Positions 43,936 through 54,693 of a stretch of 64,000 bases of DNA are shown piece after piece. The stretch is taken from the NCBI GenBank assembly GCA_022579005.1, contig MU401457.1, positions 452,716 to 516,715 on the forward strand, in the 5' to 3' direction. The notes below the pieces were generated by a model. That model saw only the letters and a list, made by a program, of their open reading frames with translations. It searched no databases and was not told where the DNA came from. Position numbers and translations under genes: made by a program. Position 1 is the first letter of the stretch; the number at the start of each line of letters is the position of its first letter. This DNA comes from Poronia punctata. Its lineage: Eukaryota; Ascomycota; Sordariomycetes; Xylariales; Xylariaceae.

Positions 43936-46287
43936 CTAGTCTTCCTCATCTGAAGACTCGTCATCATCGTCATCTTCTTCGTCTTCCATTTCTTCATCCT
44001 CATCTTCGTCTTCGTCTTCATCCTCGCTCATTTCTTCAACATTTTCTTCTAATGCTTCCTTTTCTTCTTCTTTACGTTTACGTTCGTCTTCCTTTCTTGC
44101 CTCTTCAATCATCTTTGCCTTCTCGGCTCCCGCTTTCCGTTGAGCTTGGACATAGGCACCCACAGGCGTCTTCTCCCAAGGGAAATCCTTAAGGAATGCT
44201 TCAACTTGTGAGCGGTTTCGAGGCGCAAAGTCCACCTTGACCCGCTTCTCCTCGATAAACTTGGCGTTGGTCTCCAGCTTCTGAACTAGAAGGACAAGAC
44301 CAGACCGCAACTTGCCGTTGTTGTTACCTCCCGTCTTCTTCCTCGACTGCTTGAGCCAGCGCTTCAACATGATGATGACTGGCAGTGCGAACTCGGGAAA
44401 TGCAATGTTGGTACACCAGAGGACGAAGTACTCGGCAAGGAGATCGACTACTTGATCACCTACACCATCCTGGTATATCCGTGTCCGTAAATATGCCTTG
44501 GGCGCTTTGTAGGCGACTTGGAAGTCGAGAGGTTTTAGGGTCGCTTGCTTCGGAGACTTTCTCATCTCGGCCGAGTTAAGTACCTCCAGGAGAACCGAGG
44601 CCAGAGGAATATAGGTACCGGTCGACCTAGATAATCTCAAGAGCGATCGGATCATGTGGAAACGCAGGGGGAAGTACGTTGACGTGGGGATGAGGCGCAT
44701 GGCTCCCAGGGTAACCTGGACAAGGGGGTAGATGAGGAGCCGTAGCTGAGACTCCTTGCCTGCCTCGGCCTCCTTCAGAGAGTTGCAGTGTTCCGCTAGA
44801 ACGCATGACCAGAAATCCAACGAATGAATGTACTGCCAGTTGTATACGTGCTTGTACGATTCGTTCTGGTTATGGACGATGCTATTTCGCAGATGAATCG
44901 CCAGTTGTCGGATGAAATTGTAGGCAGTCGTGTAGCCGATGGCAGGGTCCAGACCCCATAGTTCGGCAGCCGAATTCTTCATCAGGTTGATTCCTTGAAC
45001 GGTATTGACGTTCGTCACTCGAGCGCCCGCCACCAACCCCTGGTACGTCGCCTTGAGCACCGCTTCCCGGATACCCTTGTCGCCAACCACGACGAGTCGA
45101 CGGAGCACCAGGAAGGCTGTGATTCTAGTAGTGTCGCTGCTGCTTGGCTGCGACCAGAAACCAACGACGGTCTTGATAAGATGTTTTAATAGTTTTCGGA
45201 AGCTCAAAAGGTAAGGTACAAGCGGCGTCAGGGACGAGAGGGTGAGCTTAAGTGTAGCATCGTCGGATAGAGTGCCGAGAATATGGAGGATCGAGGACGT
45301 GAAGCTTCGCAGCAACATAGATAGAGGCTTGAACTTTTTCGAGTCTGTCGGCACGTACACTTTGCCCGAAGCCGACTCCTTGATGGGCAGGTGGTGTTGT
45401 AGGACATCGGGTATCTGCTTAAGTGCGACGATCAGAATATCGTGGAATACCTCGGGACTTGATATCGTGTAAGCCTGCTGCTTTTCTGGGTCCTCCTCGT
45501 CCTCGTTGACGTGGGCTGCGGCCCGGAAGGCCAGAACCACTTGTCTTGCAGCTTTAAGAGAATGATGTTCATCCAGACTCTTTTTCCACCGCGCAACCAT
45601 TTCTTGTGTGAGCTCGTTGTCGACTGTGAAAATGTCTTCCTGATCTGCTTTAGCAGACTTCTTCTTTTTCTTTTTCGGCTTCTCTTCCTCTTCCTCTTCT
45701 TCGTTCGCGCTCAATTCGTCGACTTCGGCGAGATCCGCGTCATCGAAATCGAGAGTTTCAGGGTCGTTCTCTTTCAAAAACTTGTAGAAGGCCGGATCAT
45801 CCTTGGCCAGGGCGTCCATGGCCTCCTTGGTCATCCCCAGACTGTCGTCTTCCAAGTCTACATCGTCGTCTTCTTCACTATCGCTGCCCACAGGCTGCTC
45901 GGCATCGGATATTTCGAGGTCGTCATCATCTTCACCTTCGTCGGATACTTCGGGCTGTGGCTCGTCTCTCTTGCGCTTTCCAAGTTTCTTTGAAGGTTTA
46001 CCGGCCGGTGTTGGCTTGTCGACAATCTCAAAACCACCGCTGAAGAAGTCGTCGACGCTCATATCGTTGACATGTTTCGTCTTTGAAGACTTGGCCCTGT
46101 CGGCCTTTGCGACATCTTCGGGACTCTTGAAGAATTCGGCATCTGTGGCTTTCCGCGCTTGTTTCTTTCCTTTGAGTATGACTTGCTGTTTTATTTTGGC
46201 GCCAGCTTTCCGCTTTTCTAGAACGCCCTTGAGATGTTTCGATTCGAATTTCTTCGTCGCCTTGAAGTTCTTCTTTGCGCCAGCCAT
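43936..46287 (-). CDS. noc2: Noc2, nucleolar complex protein 2 (60S ribosome biogenesis)
   Basis: 783 residues, intron-free. Noc2 pairs with Noc1 in the nucleolus and then Noc3 to carry pre-60S particles toward the nucleoplasm. The N-terminus is Lys-rich (FKATKKFESKHLKGVLEKRK), with VDDFFSGGFE and several acidic tracts. The central helical repeat region includes VYNWQYIHSLDFWSCVLAEH. The C-terminal signature is FPEFALPVIIMLKRWLK followed by FIEEKRVKVDFAPRNRSQV and FPWEKTPVGAYVQAQRK. It ends in an acidic Asp/Glu tail of about 40 residues. Length and domain order match the family. The start at 46287 is the family methionine (MAGAKKNFKATKKF). It is divergent from vps28, with about 540 bp between the two start codons. 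Confidence 0.95.
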   Translation of the reverse strand: MAGAKKNFKATKKFESKHLKGVLEKRKAGAKIKQQVILKGKKQARKATDAEFFKSPEDVAKADRAKSSKTKHVNDMSVDDFFSGGFEIVDKPTPAGKPSKKLGKRKRDEPQPEVSDEGEDDDDLEISDAEQPVGSDSEEDDDVDLEDDSLGMTKEAMDALAKDDPAFYKFLKENDPETLDFDDADLAEVDELSANEEEEEEEKPKKKKKKSAKADQEDIFTVDNELTQEMVARWKKSLDEHHSLKAARQVVLAFRAAAHVNEDEEDPEKQQAYTISSPEVFHDILIVALKQIPDVLQHHLPIKESASGKVYVPTDSKKFKPLSMLLRSFTSSILHILGTLSDDATLKLTLSSLTPLVPYLLSFRKLLKHLIKTVVGFWSQPSSSDTTRITAFLVLRRLVVVGDKGIREAVLKATYQGLVAGARVTNVNTVQGINLMKNSAAELWGLDPAIGYTTAYNFIRQLAIHLRNSIVHNQNESYKHVYNWQYIHSLDFWSCVLAEHCNSLKEAEAGKESQLRLLIYPLVQVTLGAMRLIPTSTYFPLRFHMIRSLLRLSRSTGTYIPLASVLLEVLNSAEMRKSPKQATLKPLDFQVAYKAPKAYLRTRIYQDGVGDQVVDLLAEYFVLWCTNIAFPEFALPVIIMLKRWLKQSRKKTGGNNNGKLRSGLVLLVQKLETNAKFIEEKRVKVDFAPRNRSQVEAFLKDFPWEKTPVGAYVQAQRKAGAEKAKMIEEARKEDERKRKEEEKEALEENVEEMSEDEDEDEDEDEEMEDEEDDDDDESSDEED

Positions 46288-46827
46288 ATTTGCCGATTTC
46301 TAAACAGCAAAGGCCGTGGATATGTCAATTGTGAAGTATCGGGCTTTACAGACCAGGGACTTTTTAGTACCAAACGCAATCGTTGTTGCTGGACTGTCGC
46401 AGTAGAAATTTTGAGTGGAGCTTATCGCGGGGCATCTTATCGTGATACTCTAAGCCTGCTCTGGCTAGGGCGTGCATAAAGCTCGATCTACACGTACTTC
46501 CAAGGGTGCTTGACAAGTCGGACATGGGCGGTACATTGTACTTTGTACCTGCCTCCTAGCGGCATCATAACAGTGCGTGACAGCTAAATGTACACCGAGT
46601 ACATACGTCTACACGTACAATTGTACGTGCGTATGGATTGTGATAGGGGAATTAGGTACAATTACGCACTGCTGCCTCCCCTCCATAACAGATGAGACTA
46701 CAACGCATAATACACTTTAGAAGAGAGGAGATCGAAGCTCATATTCACAAAAGAGAGAGGTTATTCCAAAGCAGCGTATAAGCTAGGAGACTGAATATCT
46801 CACACGAATCTTCCTTTGCTTTTGATC
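46288..46827. other. Divergent promoter region noc2 / vps28
   Basis: 540 bp between the two start codons. Contains short palindromic GTAC-rich runs (for example around 46598-46630). No gene seen. Confidence 0.5.
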
Positions 46828-47642
46828 ATGATATCAAGGCAGGCATATGCACCCACACCTCATAGCTATGTGCCCAATACGACTCTTTCAGCCACCATCA
46901 ATCTTGACGAGGTTCGTCTGAAACTGTAGAATGATGCTTGCGGGTTCCAAGCTAACAGATACTAGGAAGTGAAATTGGCCGAGACTCGAGCTGAGCGTGA
47001 CCTACAAGATTCACTTGCCGAGCTCTTCTCCATCATAGTTACCTTGGATGAGCTCGAGAGGGCGTTTCTTAAAGATGCGATACCCGAAGCTGATTATACC
47101 GAGATATGTGAGCGGTCGTTGAAGCAGTATAAATCCATCCTTGCGGACGAGACCGTGGCCAAAGCGTTTGTTGGACTTGAAGAGTTCAAGGCCGAATGGG
47201 ATGTAAGTCGTCACTCACGATTATTGATGCCGGCATGCTCACAATGATATAGCTCGAGGTACCGCGGGCAACAGAGCGAATAAAAGTCGGGATGCCCTCA
47301 ACAGCTGTGAATGCTTCTACTGGCGCCGCTCCTCAGCCAACGGCCGCCTCGGACAACAAATCCGGACAACTCATCTTAAAAGCTACGGAAGACTTCATCA
47401 CATTCTTAGATGCGCTTCGTCTAGGTCTTCTTGCTAAAGATCAATTACATCCTCTATTGACCGACATCATCCAAAGTGCTAACAAGGTCACCGACCGAGA
47501 TTTTGAGAATCGAGGCAAGATTATTCAGTGGTTGATCACTTTGAATCAGATGAAAGCCACCGAAGAGCTCACGGAGCACCAGGCTCGAGAACTTGAGCTA
47601 GACATAAACTCTGCTTATGTCGGATTTAAAAATGCACTTTAA
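46828..47642 (+). CDS. vps28: Vps28, ESCRT-I subunit
   Basis: Three exons, 46828-46911, 46966-47202 and 47253-47642, encode 236 residues. The short introns (54 and 50 nt) have GTTCGT and GTAAGT donors and TAG acceptors, and the joined frame reads INLDEEVKLAETRAERDL, as in the family. Vps28 assembles with Vps23 and Vps37 in ESCRT-I for multivesicular-body sorting. The N-terminal helical region (ELFSIIVTLDELERAFLKD, YTEICERSLKQYK) binds the core. The C-terminal four-helix bundle (EDFITFLDALRLGLLAKDQLHP, then GKIIQWLITLNQMKA) recruits ESCRT-II or later factors. The linker between them is Ala/Ser/Pro-rich. Length is typical. Confidence 0.96.
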
Positions 47643-48085
47643 ACAGAACCCACAGTGCACACTGAATAATTTTTGCGCAGAGAAGTAATCACTACATGAC
47701 TATCTGCAGTGTTTTATTTTGAGTTATGTCTAAGCGTGGGCATACGCACTTCACCTCTCCGTTAGCTGCCGTTCTCTCTTGTCATAAAGCCCGTCGACTC
47801 ATCGTTGACTGCATTTACGTGTAAACATGGATGACCCACTTTAAGGGCGCGGTTGCCATTGCAGTTTTCTGCGTCCTTCCATCGATTCAGAACAGGACCG
47901 GTTATAAAAGGTGGAAAAGGTGGTCATTGAGAGCAAAAAAACTCAAATTTACATTATCTCGTGGTAGCCCGAATTGGAATTTACCCTGAATAAAGCGTCT
48001 TGTTTAGAATCATACCTTACCTTACCTACTTCTCCCAAGAATTCCATCACTTCCGCCGCGACCAGCAGCAGCCCCACCAGGTTCA
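47643..48085. other. Intergenic region
   Basis: About 440 bp between two plus-strand genes; no gene seen. Confidence 0.5.
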
Positions 48086-48901
48086 ATGACGATGTCACGC
48101 ACTTTCCTCGCTTTCCAACACAACGCCAAGCTTCACAGTCTGGAGACGATTGTACAGGCCGTCAGATCAGTCGCATCACTTGAAGAGGCTAATAGAGGAC
48201 TGTTTAAAAACGCAAGTGATGACGATCATGTCGTGGTGACGGAAAAAACCATCTTCCACCCCCAAGGCGGCGGACAACCGTCAGACGTCGGCGTGATCAA
48301 GGCCGGATCCGGCGCCACCTTTGACGTTGTAGCCGTTCGCATGAACGCCGTCGTGGACGGACAGGTACTTCATCTCGGCCGGTTCGCAGACTCGTCGTCA
48401 CTTTTCAAACCGGGCGATAATGTCACCCAGACGATCGACAGTGAGAAGCGCAACCTCTACTCCAGATATCATACTGCGGGACACGTGCTTGGTGCCGCTG
48501 TTCGACATCTCCTGGAGAAGGAGGTGCCTAATTTCGACGAACTGAAAGCTTCTCATTTCCCTGATTCGGCCTCTTGCGAGTTTCAGGGCTTGATAGAGGG
48601 GAAATGGAAGGATGTCATACAGACCCGGCTCGACGAGTATATCGATAAAGATATGCCGGTAGAGATTGATTTCTGGGATGAAGACGACTTTAAGAGGAAT
48701 GGTTTGGAAAGGTTGATCCCTGACCGCAAGGCGATGGGTATGGCGGATGATGAGAAGTTTCGGGTTGTCAAGATTATCGGGGCTGAGGTGTATCCGTGTG
48801 GAGGGACACATGTTGATAGTACACTGTTATGCGGCAAGACGAATGTGAGAAAGATAAGTCGGTCAAAGGGTACTAGTCGGGTGAGCTATCTATTGCCTTG
48901 A
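48086..48901 (+). CDS. AlaX-type alanyl-tRNA editing protein
   Basis: A 271-residue freestanding relative of the AlaRS editing domain, which hydrolyses mischarged Ser-tRNA(Ala) or Gly-tRNA(Ala). The zinc-binding pair is intact: HxxxH at His129/His133 (YHTAGHVLG) and CxxxH at Cys238/His242 (YPCGGTHVDS). IFHPQGGGQPSDVG (57-70) is the family N-terminal signature. It lacks the catalytic AlaRS domains and, at this length, the long C-terminal extension of AlaX-L. The N-terminus (MTMSRTFLAFQHN) matches fungal relatives. No targeting signal is clear. It converges on the amidase gene, whose stop lies about 225 bp downstream. Confidence 0.93.
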   Translation: MTMSRTFLAFQHNAKLHSLETIVQAVRSVASLEEANRGLFKNASDDDHVVVTEKTIFHPQGGGQPSDVGVIKAGSGATFDVVAVRMNAVVDGQVLHLGRFADSSSLFKPGDNVTQTIDSEKRNLYSRYHTAGHVLGAAVRHLLEKEVPNFDELKASHFPDSASCEFQGLIEGKWKDVIQTRLDEYIDKDMPVEIDFWDEDDFKRNGLERLIPDRKAMGMADDEKFRVVKIIGAEVYPCGGTHVDSTLLCGKTNVRKISRSKGTSRVSYLLP

Positions 48902-49126
48902 TGATGCTGGTTTATAGCATATTCTAGTTTAGTTTCAAGGGAAGACACAAGCCTGGAAGAGGACGCCATATTAATCACAAGTCACAAGCAGACTTAAAGG
49001 GGTATGAAGCGTAACTAGATGCGTGTTGCCGACCTCTCGTCCCCGTATTTGAGGCTCGGATAGACCTCACCATAGAATAGATAATACCCAGCAGATGAGA
49101 CAAGACGAGATTTGAAAAATATTGGA

Positions 49127-50728
49127 TCAGACACCGTGTACTTTAAGCTTCCACATCCCTTCTTCCTCAAATACCTTCCCAACAGCTTCAGCCACCGCCA
49201 ACAAACGCCTATCATGGAACCTCGGTCCAACCAGAGATACTCCCACGGGCATGTTATTCACGCCATCGAAACCGGGGACGTTCACAACTGGGGTATGTAA
49301 AGCCTAGAAGATCCCAAATCAATACCGAGTCTACCTACCCAAAGAAACCATTCATCACACATGAGAAAGAAAGAGGAGGGGAGACTTACAGTCCACATAC
49401 TATTGTAAGCCGGGCTCCCCGTACTCTCCAACCCCAAAGGCGCCTCACCAAGCGTGCTAGGCGTGATAATCGCATCATAACCTCCCCCTTTACCTTCCCT
49501 CTTCCCTGTTAGAATCCCATCAAGCACAGGCCTCAAAGCAGCTAGCCGATCCATAGCCTCCACTTGCTCGGCACGCGACACCGTATTCTCTACTTGTCCG
49601 ACAAGAAAAGCAGAAAGCTTATCCTTTGCAACTAGATACTCGGGCAGAAACGTCGCTCGTGCTTCACTTTTCAATAAGTCATCGTACCATTTCGGCATCT
49701 TGTCGAAATCAGGGGGGAGGGTTATCTCCTCGTCGACAAATGCCCCGTGTTTTCGGAGTAGCTTCATAGCTCCATGTAAAGCTGCCCAAGTCGCTAGACC
49801 GGCGAGAGAGGAAGCAGATGATGGTTGTCTCACAACAGCGAATCTCGCTCCTTGGAGTGAGAATTTCCGATCTTTATCATCTGCGTCTTTCTTCTCGAGG
49901 TTGTATACGTCGGCAATCAACTCCAAATCGGAAACACTGCGCGAAAAGAACCCGATCGTGTCATATGTATATGAATATAATTTCAGCCCTTCCCGACTTA
50001 TGGCCCCCCAGGTTGGTTTGTAGCCGTATATACCGTTAAAGGAAGCAGGGCGGATTATTGAACCGCCTGTTTGGGAACCGATGGATAGAGCGCATTGGAA
50101 ATCGGCTACCGAGGCGGCGGAGCCGGAAGACGAGCCGCCTGGGGTTCGGAGGGAGGAGTGGGGGTTGGTTGTGGGCGATGTTCCTGATGCTGAGGCGAAT
50201 TCTGTTGTTGTTGTTTTTCCTGGGGGGTTGTAGCTGTTAGGCTTACTTACACGTATACATATTTATATCTACGCCGTAAGTGAGTGACGAGGTGGAATGT
50301 CAGGTTCTTACCAAGTATAAGTGCGCCAGCCTGTCTCAACACCATCACACACGCCGCATCGACATTCGGCGCGTTGTCTTTGTAAATAGGCGAGTTGAAC
50401 TGCGTCGGCATATCTTATCATAGCCAAAAATCATAAGCAATAAACTCTCTCTATCATACAAGCATAGGTACAAACCTCGTGTATAGATTATATCCTTGAC
50501 AGCCACCGGTAGTCCATGTAACGGACCCCTTTCCGTGACTGGTACCGCGTCGAGTCTCTTCGCTTCTCTTATCACGTATTCCGGGTCTAGATACGCCCAT
50601 GCTTTGACCACATCGTCGCGTGTCGAGATGCGTTGTAAGAGGGATCGGGCATATTGCTCTACTGTGAGTGCCCCGCTCCTTATGCTGGATAGTGCTTGGG
50701 TTGCGGTGAGTTCGTAGGGTTCCATCAT
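49127..50728 (-). CDS. Amidase signature (AS) family hydrolase
   Basis: Four exons: 50476-50728, 50312-50413, 49390-50219 and 49127-49303, 453 residues. All junctions have GT/AG and restore continuous amidase sequence (KDIIYTRDMPTQFNSP; ALILGKTTTTEFAS; NSMWTALHTPVVNVPG). The Ser-cisSer-Lys triad is visible: Lys79 in LPVAVKDII, the cis-Ser in TPGGSSSGSAA, and the nucleophile Ser in SIGSQTGGSIIRP. AS enzymes hydrolyse amides by an acyl-enzyme route. The family includes GatA, acetamidase and fatty-acid amide hydrolase. Here there is no GatB/GatC neighbour and no presequence, so a stand-alone amidase is favoured over a tRNA amidotransferase subunit. The substrate is unknown. Start at either of two adjacent ATGs. 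Confidence 0.93.
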
Positions 50729-51483
50729 AGCTGTGACGATGGGAAAGTGTTTCAAAAGATATGTATAATATGTTTCACGAGTAGTATAAGTTAAATCGAA
50801 ATTAATGTTACCCTTCGGAAAGTATGGGTCCAGTTATCAAGTAGAAGACGGCTTGACGGTTAGTTACTTACTTCTGGGACCGCAATCGGACAGCTCCGCT
50901 CGGTTGAAGCTTACCTTAGGTAATCCGTCGGAGAACAGGTCCCGGTAGGCAAAAGAACTCCCTGTTGGAATGGGAACCCGCCATAACTTAGACGCACCAT
51001 AGACCAGAGTTCTACCATGGGTTGTATGGGGGGTTTGAAACCAGGAAAGACAAGGGAGCTTGTACTAAAAAAGGCTCGCGATTCATATTGTTGACCTCTT
51101 ACTCTTCACTAGCTCATGAAGCGGCTGGTTATTCCAGAAACAGTGTACACGCTGTGGGAAACTTAACAATGATTCTTGCATAATTCGACAAGCATGGCCT
51201 CTATCTATACCTGAGATTGAGGTATAGCCTATAAGTAAAAAGCAGTAGTGACGATACCCTCTTCGGATGTCTCCCAGACATCTCTCGGCTTCCAACAAAA
51301 TCAACCCGAAACGCCAAACTTGTGGGGTATGGGGGGAATCACCAGTGTACCGCCAACTCCGGATCCTTACGGTCTTTATCCTCTCTTCTACCAACCCGTA
51401 CATCACGGTCGACCCTCCTACCCGCGGGGTTCATGCGCTCGTGTCGTAAATCGTACAGGCCAGATACAACCTTCCAAGTTGTA
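50729..51483. other. Intergenic region
   Basis: About 750 bp between two minus-strand genes, holding the amidase promoter. Plus-strand frames from 51248 are antisense shadows running into ngg1. No gene seen. Confidence 0.5.
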
Positions 51484-53870
51484 TTACTCTTCCTCCACCT
51501 CTTCATCCCACGACTGCCGCTCCTTCTTGATCAGATCCGTCATAATCTCCGGTTTGAAGATGCTGCTGTCAGGGTCCGTAGCACGAGGCACCTTGCCCAG
51601 TCTGGGATCGTCAAATACCGTCCCGATGTTGTCGATCCACCGCCGGCGACGCTCCATGAGTGTCTTGGTCACATCACCGATACCAGGCCGGGCCATACCG
51701 GCACCCGCGCCGCCTGCAGCATGACTTCCACCCCCGGCGCCTCCGGGCCGTTTCGCCTTCTTACTCTTACCCATAGTACGGGTGCGCTTGAGGTACGCTC
51801 CTTGCACTTGTGTATCCAGGTCCTCGAGGATGGTCTGGTACTCCTGGTGCGCCATCCTCTCCTTGACCAACTCGGTAAGCCTTGCTTTGCGGGCGCCATT
51901 GATCAACATCTGGTCACGGAGCCGATCTTGGAGCAGACGCAGCCTTGCCGCCACCTCGTCATCAAAGTGGCCGTCGTAGTCGCCGTCGAAACTGTCCTGG
52001 GGTAGGAATCCGATATGGCGAAGTTCTTGTTTGATACGCTCGTCAACCTGAAGATAGTCTAGTTTGGGGTGTGTCGCTTTTTTCCACGCTTCACCCGACG
52101 ATTCGGGCATAAAGGTTGCAGGCGGTAGACTCTTGCCCTCCTCTCCCGGACCACTTCCATTCGTATCTCCGTTGGCTTCGTCCCTCATCTCTGTGTCGCC
52201 ATTCACGCCGTTCGTCATCGGCTTGTCCTCGGTGGGTGGCGCGCGGCCCTCGGGGCGCATGGCCTGCAGAAGACGTGATAATACCGGTCCGACCGACAGT
52301 TTATCAGTCTCGGCAACATCATCATCCATCACGTCGATATTGCCACGGGGCAGGTTAGGTGCCAACTTGTCTCCGGCTCGGTTAGAATCGATCGCCATGG
52401 CGCCTTCTTCCTCGGCCCAGATTTCGGAATAATGTCTTTTACCCCGTTTCGGCATGATAAAAGGTGTCACACGGTCGCCCCGTTCTCGTAGGAAGGTGAG
52501 GTCTTCTTCGGCAAATGGGCGGAAATATGGTTCTATATAAGTAGAAAAAGTGCTGAAATTGATTTGATTTGTCGGCTTGGCGCTGCTGAAGTCTTTGTCG
52601 GGAGGGTCGCCGGCAATCTCATCCCGGAGGTCGGTCTTGGGGAAGACAGCAACAGAATAAATCTCCCTCAATTCTTCGACGGGCATGCCTGGTTTGGCTT
52701 CTCGAATCTCGTACACGGTGGGATCCGGAAAGGTGGAAGGGTCTTCACCAAACGTCTGGAATTGGGGCGCTTCACGACGTGGAGGGGCGTGTTCGTCTTC
52801 CGAGCTTTCCTCATCCTCATCCTCCTCTTCGTTCTTCTTCTCAAGCTTCAACTTAGAGTCGACCTCCATTGCGCCGGATGCTGCCGGAGCTGGCGGAGAA
52901 AGTGAAGAACTGGCCGAGCCGTTCTCGCGCGAGTGTTTGCGGGGCTTGGAACCGTCGCGCAGTGGAGAAGATCGCTCTGTATAATGGACATGTGAGTGGG
53001 GGTGGGCTTTGAAAACAGGTTGCGGAACGTTCGGCTGCAGAATGGTAATGGTGGGCGTGGAAAATCGGGTTCAAGGTAGGTTAGACAGTTGATTGCATGA
53101 ATGTATTTTCGCCCCGATCAATGAGAGTCGCAGTGTCAGATGGAGTATGCGTGACGCGACGCGACATGTCAACTTGAGCTGGCCATCTATTTGGATACTC
53201 TGAACTCGCCCGAAGACAATGTGGCTGAATCGATATAGGTCCGGTGCAAAGATAAACATTAAATGTGTAGTATGACTTGCTTATTGCGGCGCTAGCGACA
53301 GGGAAAAAAACAAGGCACTGGCCAAAAACAAAAGAAGAGAACTAGAAGATAGGTAGGTAGGTAGGCTACGAGAAGACAAGACTTACCAACGTTGTGGTCT
53401 CCCGGAACGAGGTTCTCGTTGGCCTTCCTCCTCTTCTTGTTCGGTTTCTTGTCTCCTTCGTGTGAAGCTTTGCCCCCGCTCGTGGATGAGACCGGGGGTA
53501 TGTCGTCGACGTGGCCCTTCTTCTCTGTGGCGACCAGGCGCATAGCCTTATCGCACCAAATGCCGCGGCGATCAATCACGTCTCGTAGCTTTTCTAGTTT
53601 CGCAACCAAGGCATCGAGGGTCTTGGAGTCGGGAATCACGGCATTGGAGGTGTTTTGGTCGATGATGTCGTCGTATACAATGTTTCGTACATACTCGTAT
53701 CGGATGTCCAGCAGTTCGCTCTCGAGATACTCGACGGCTGGGATGGTACTACTATTGGCACTCGCAGACAGGTTGGACATGGGTGTGGTGTTGCGACTGC
53801 GCTGTGCCTTTGCTCCCGATGCCTTTTTGCCCGTGCCTTTCTGGCTGCCCAAAGATCCAGGAGGAGGCAT
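51484..53870 (-). CDS. ngg1: Ngg1/Ada3, SAGA histone-acetyltransferase adaptor
   Basis: Two exons, 53387-53870 and 51484-52976, joined across a 410-nt intron (GTAAGT donor, TACAG acceptor), give 658 residues. Ada3 links Gcn5 and Ada2 in the SAGA/ADA acetyltransferase complexes. The N-terminus starts [10 protein letters not shown] with basic low complexity, then [20 protein letters not shown] and [15 protein letters not shown]. The middle has [21 protein letters not shown] and [21 protein letters not shown]. The C-terminal Ada3 domain includes [20 protein letters not shown], then [18 protein letters not shown], and [13 protein letters not shown]. The C-terminal region is the part best conserved in the family. 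The intron is long for this window. Start chosen at MPPPGS; upstream frame looks like 5' UTR. Confidence 0.92.
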
Positions 53871-54693
53871 CGCAAGCGGCGTCACAGGAGTCGAGGAGTC
53901 TAGGCTCCTATTTAGCCTGCCGCTAACTAGGCGACGATCTAGGTGTTTAGGTAGGGTAGATAAAACGTGGGCAGATGTAGATAGATAGCAGGAGGCGGGG
54001 AAACACAGATAAAGGCAGACACGAATGCACGAGTCGCCCAATAAGATAAATAAGATACAAGATCGAGATAGCAACGCCTGTAGTCAGTCTATGCGACTCG
54101 ATGAAGTGATGAAAGAGCGTGAGGCGATGGTCGTCAACCAATCTTGTCCCCAATTGTAGATACCCAGGCACGCCAGGCCCCTAGAATGGGTTACCTAACC
54201 TACCTAAACTTAGGAAGGTGCATGCCTACGGTAACATTGGACAGCTGACGCAAGTGCCATCAGAATCCATGTTTCGGCATGGACAGTTCGTGTAGCGCGG
54301 CTCAATCAAGGAGCAGAGTGTGGGGAAATGCCGACGGAGATGATTGGATGCTATGGTAACAAACACGGTTGAAAGGCCTGATTACCTAAAATACATCATG
54401 AAGGTACCCAGGTATTTACCCCTTACCCAGCCGTGCCCGGGACGGACGCAACATTATCATCAATTAGTATTACCTATCAACCCTCGTTGTTTTCTTAAGA
54501 TAACCGACATTCGAGATCAAAATAATTAATTTTAACTGCTGGCCAGATGTCTGACCTGACCATCCCATACTGTAAGTACTACGTCCGGAGTTTCGGATGC
54601 AGACGGAATATTACGTGACACATCACTCAATCATGGTCAGAAAAGTAATTAGGTGAGCTTTGTATGGATATTGTGTATTACCTTGTCTCTTGT
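53871..54693. other. Intergenic region
   Basis: About 820 bp between ngg1 and npr2 (both minus). Contains several TACCTA/TAGGTA motifs (for example 54190-54215). No gene seen. Confidence 0.5.

Noticed and set aside
49127..50728. GatA (mitochondrial tRNA amidotransferase subunit) assignment for the amidase
   Set aside because: The triad fits all amidase-signature enzymes; there is no presequence and no GatA-specific feature I can point to.
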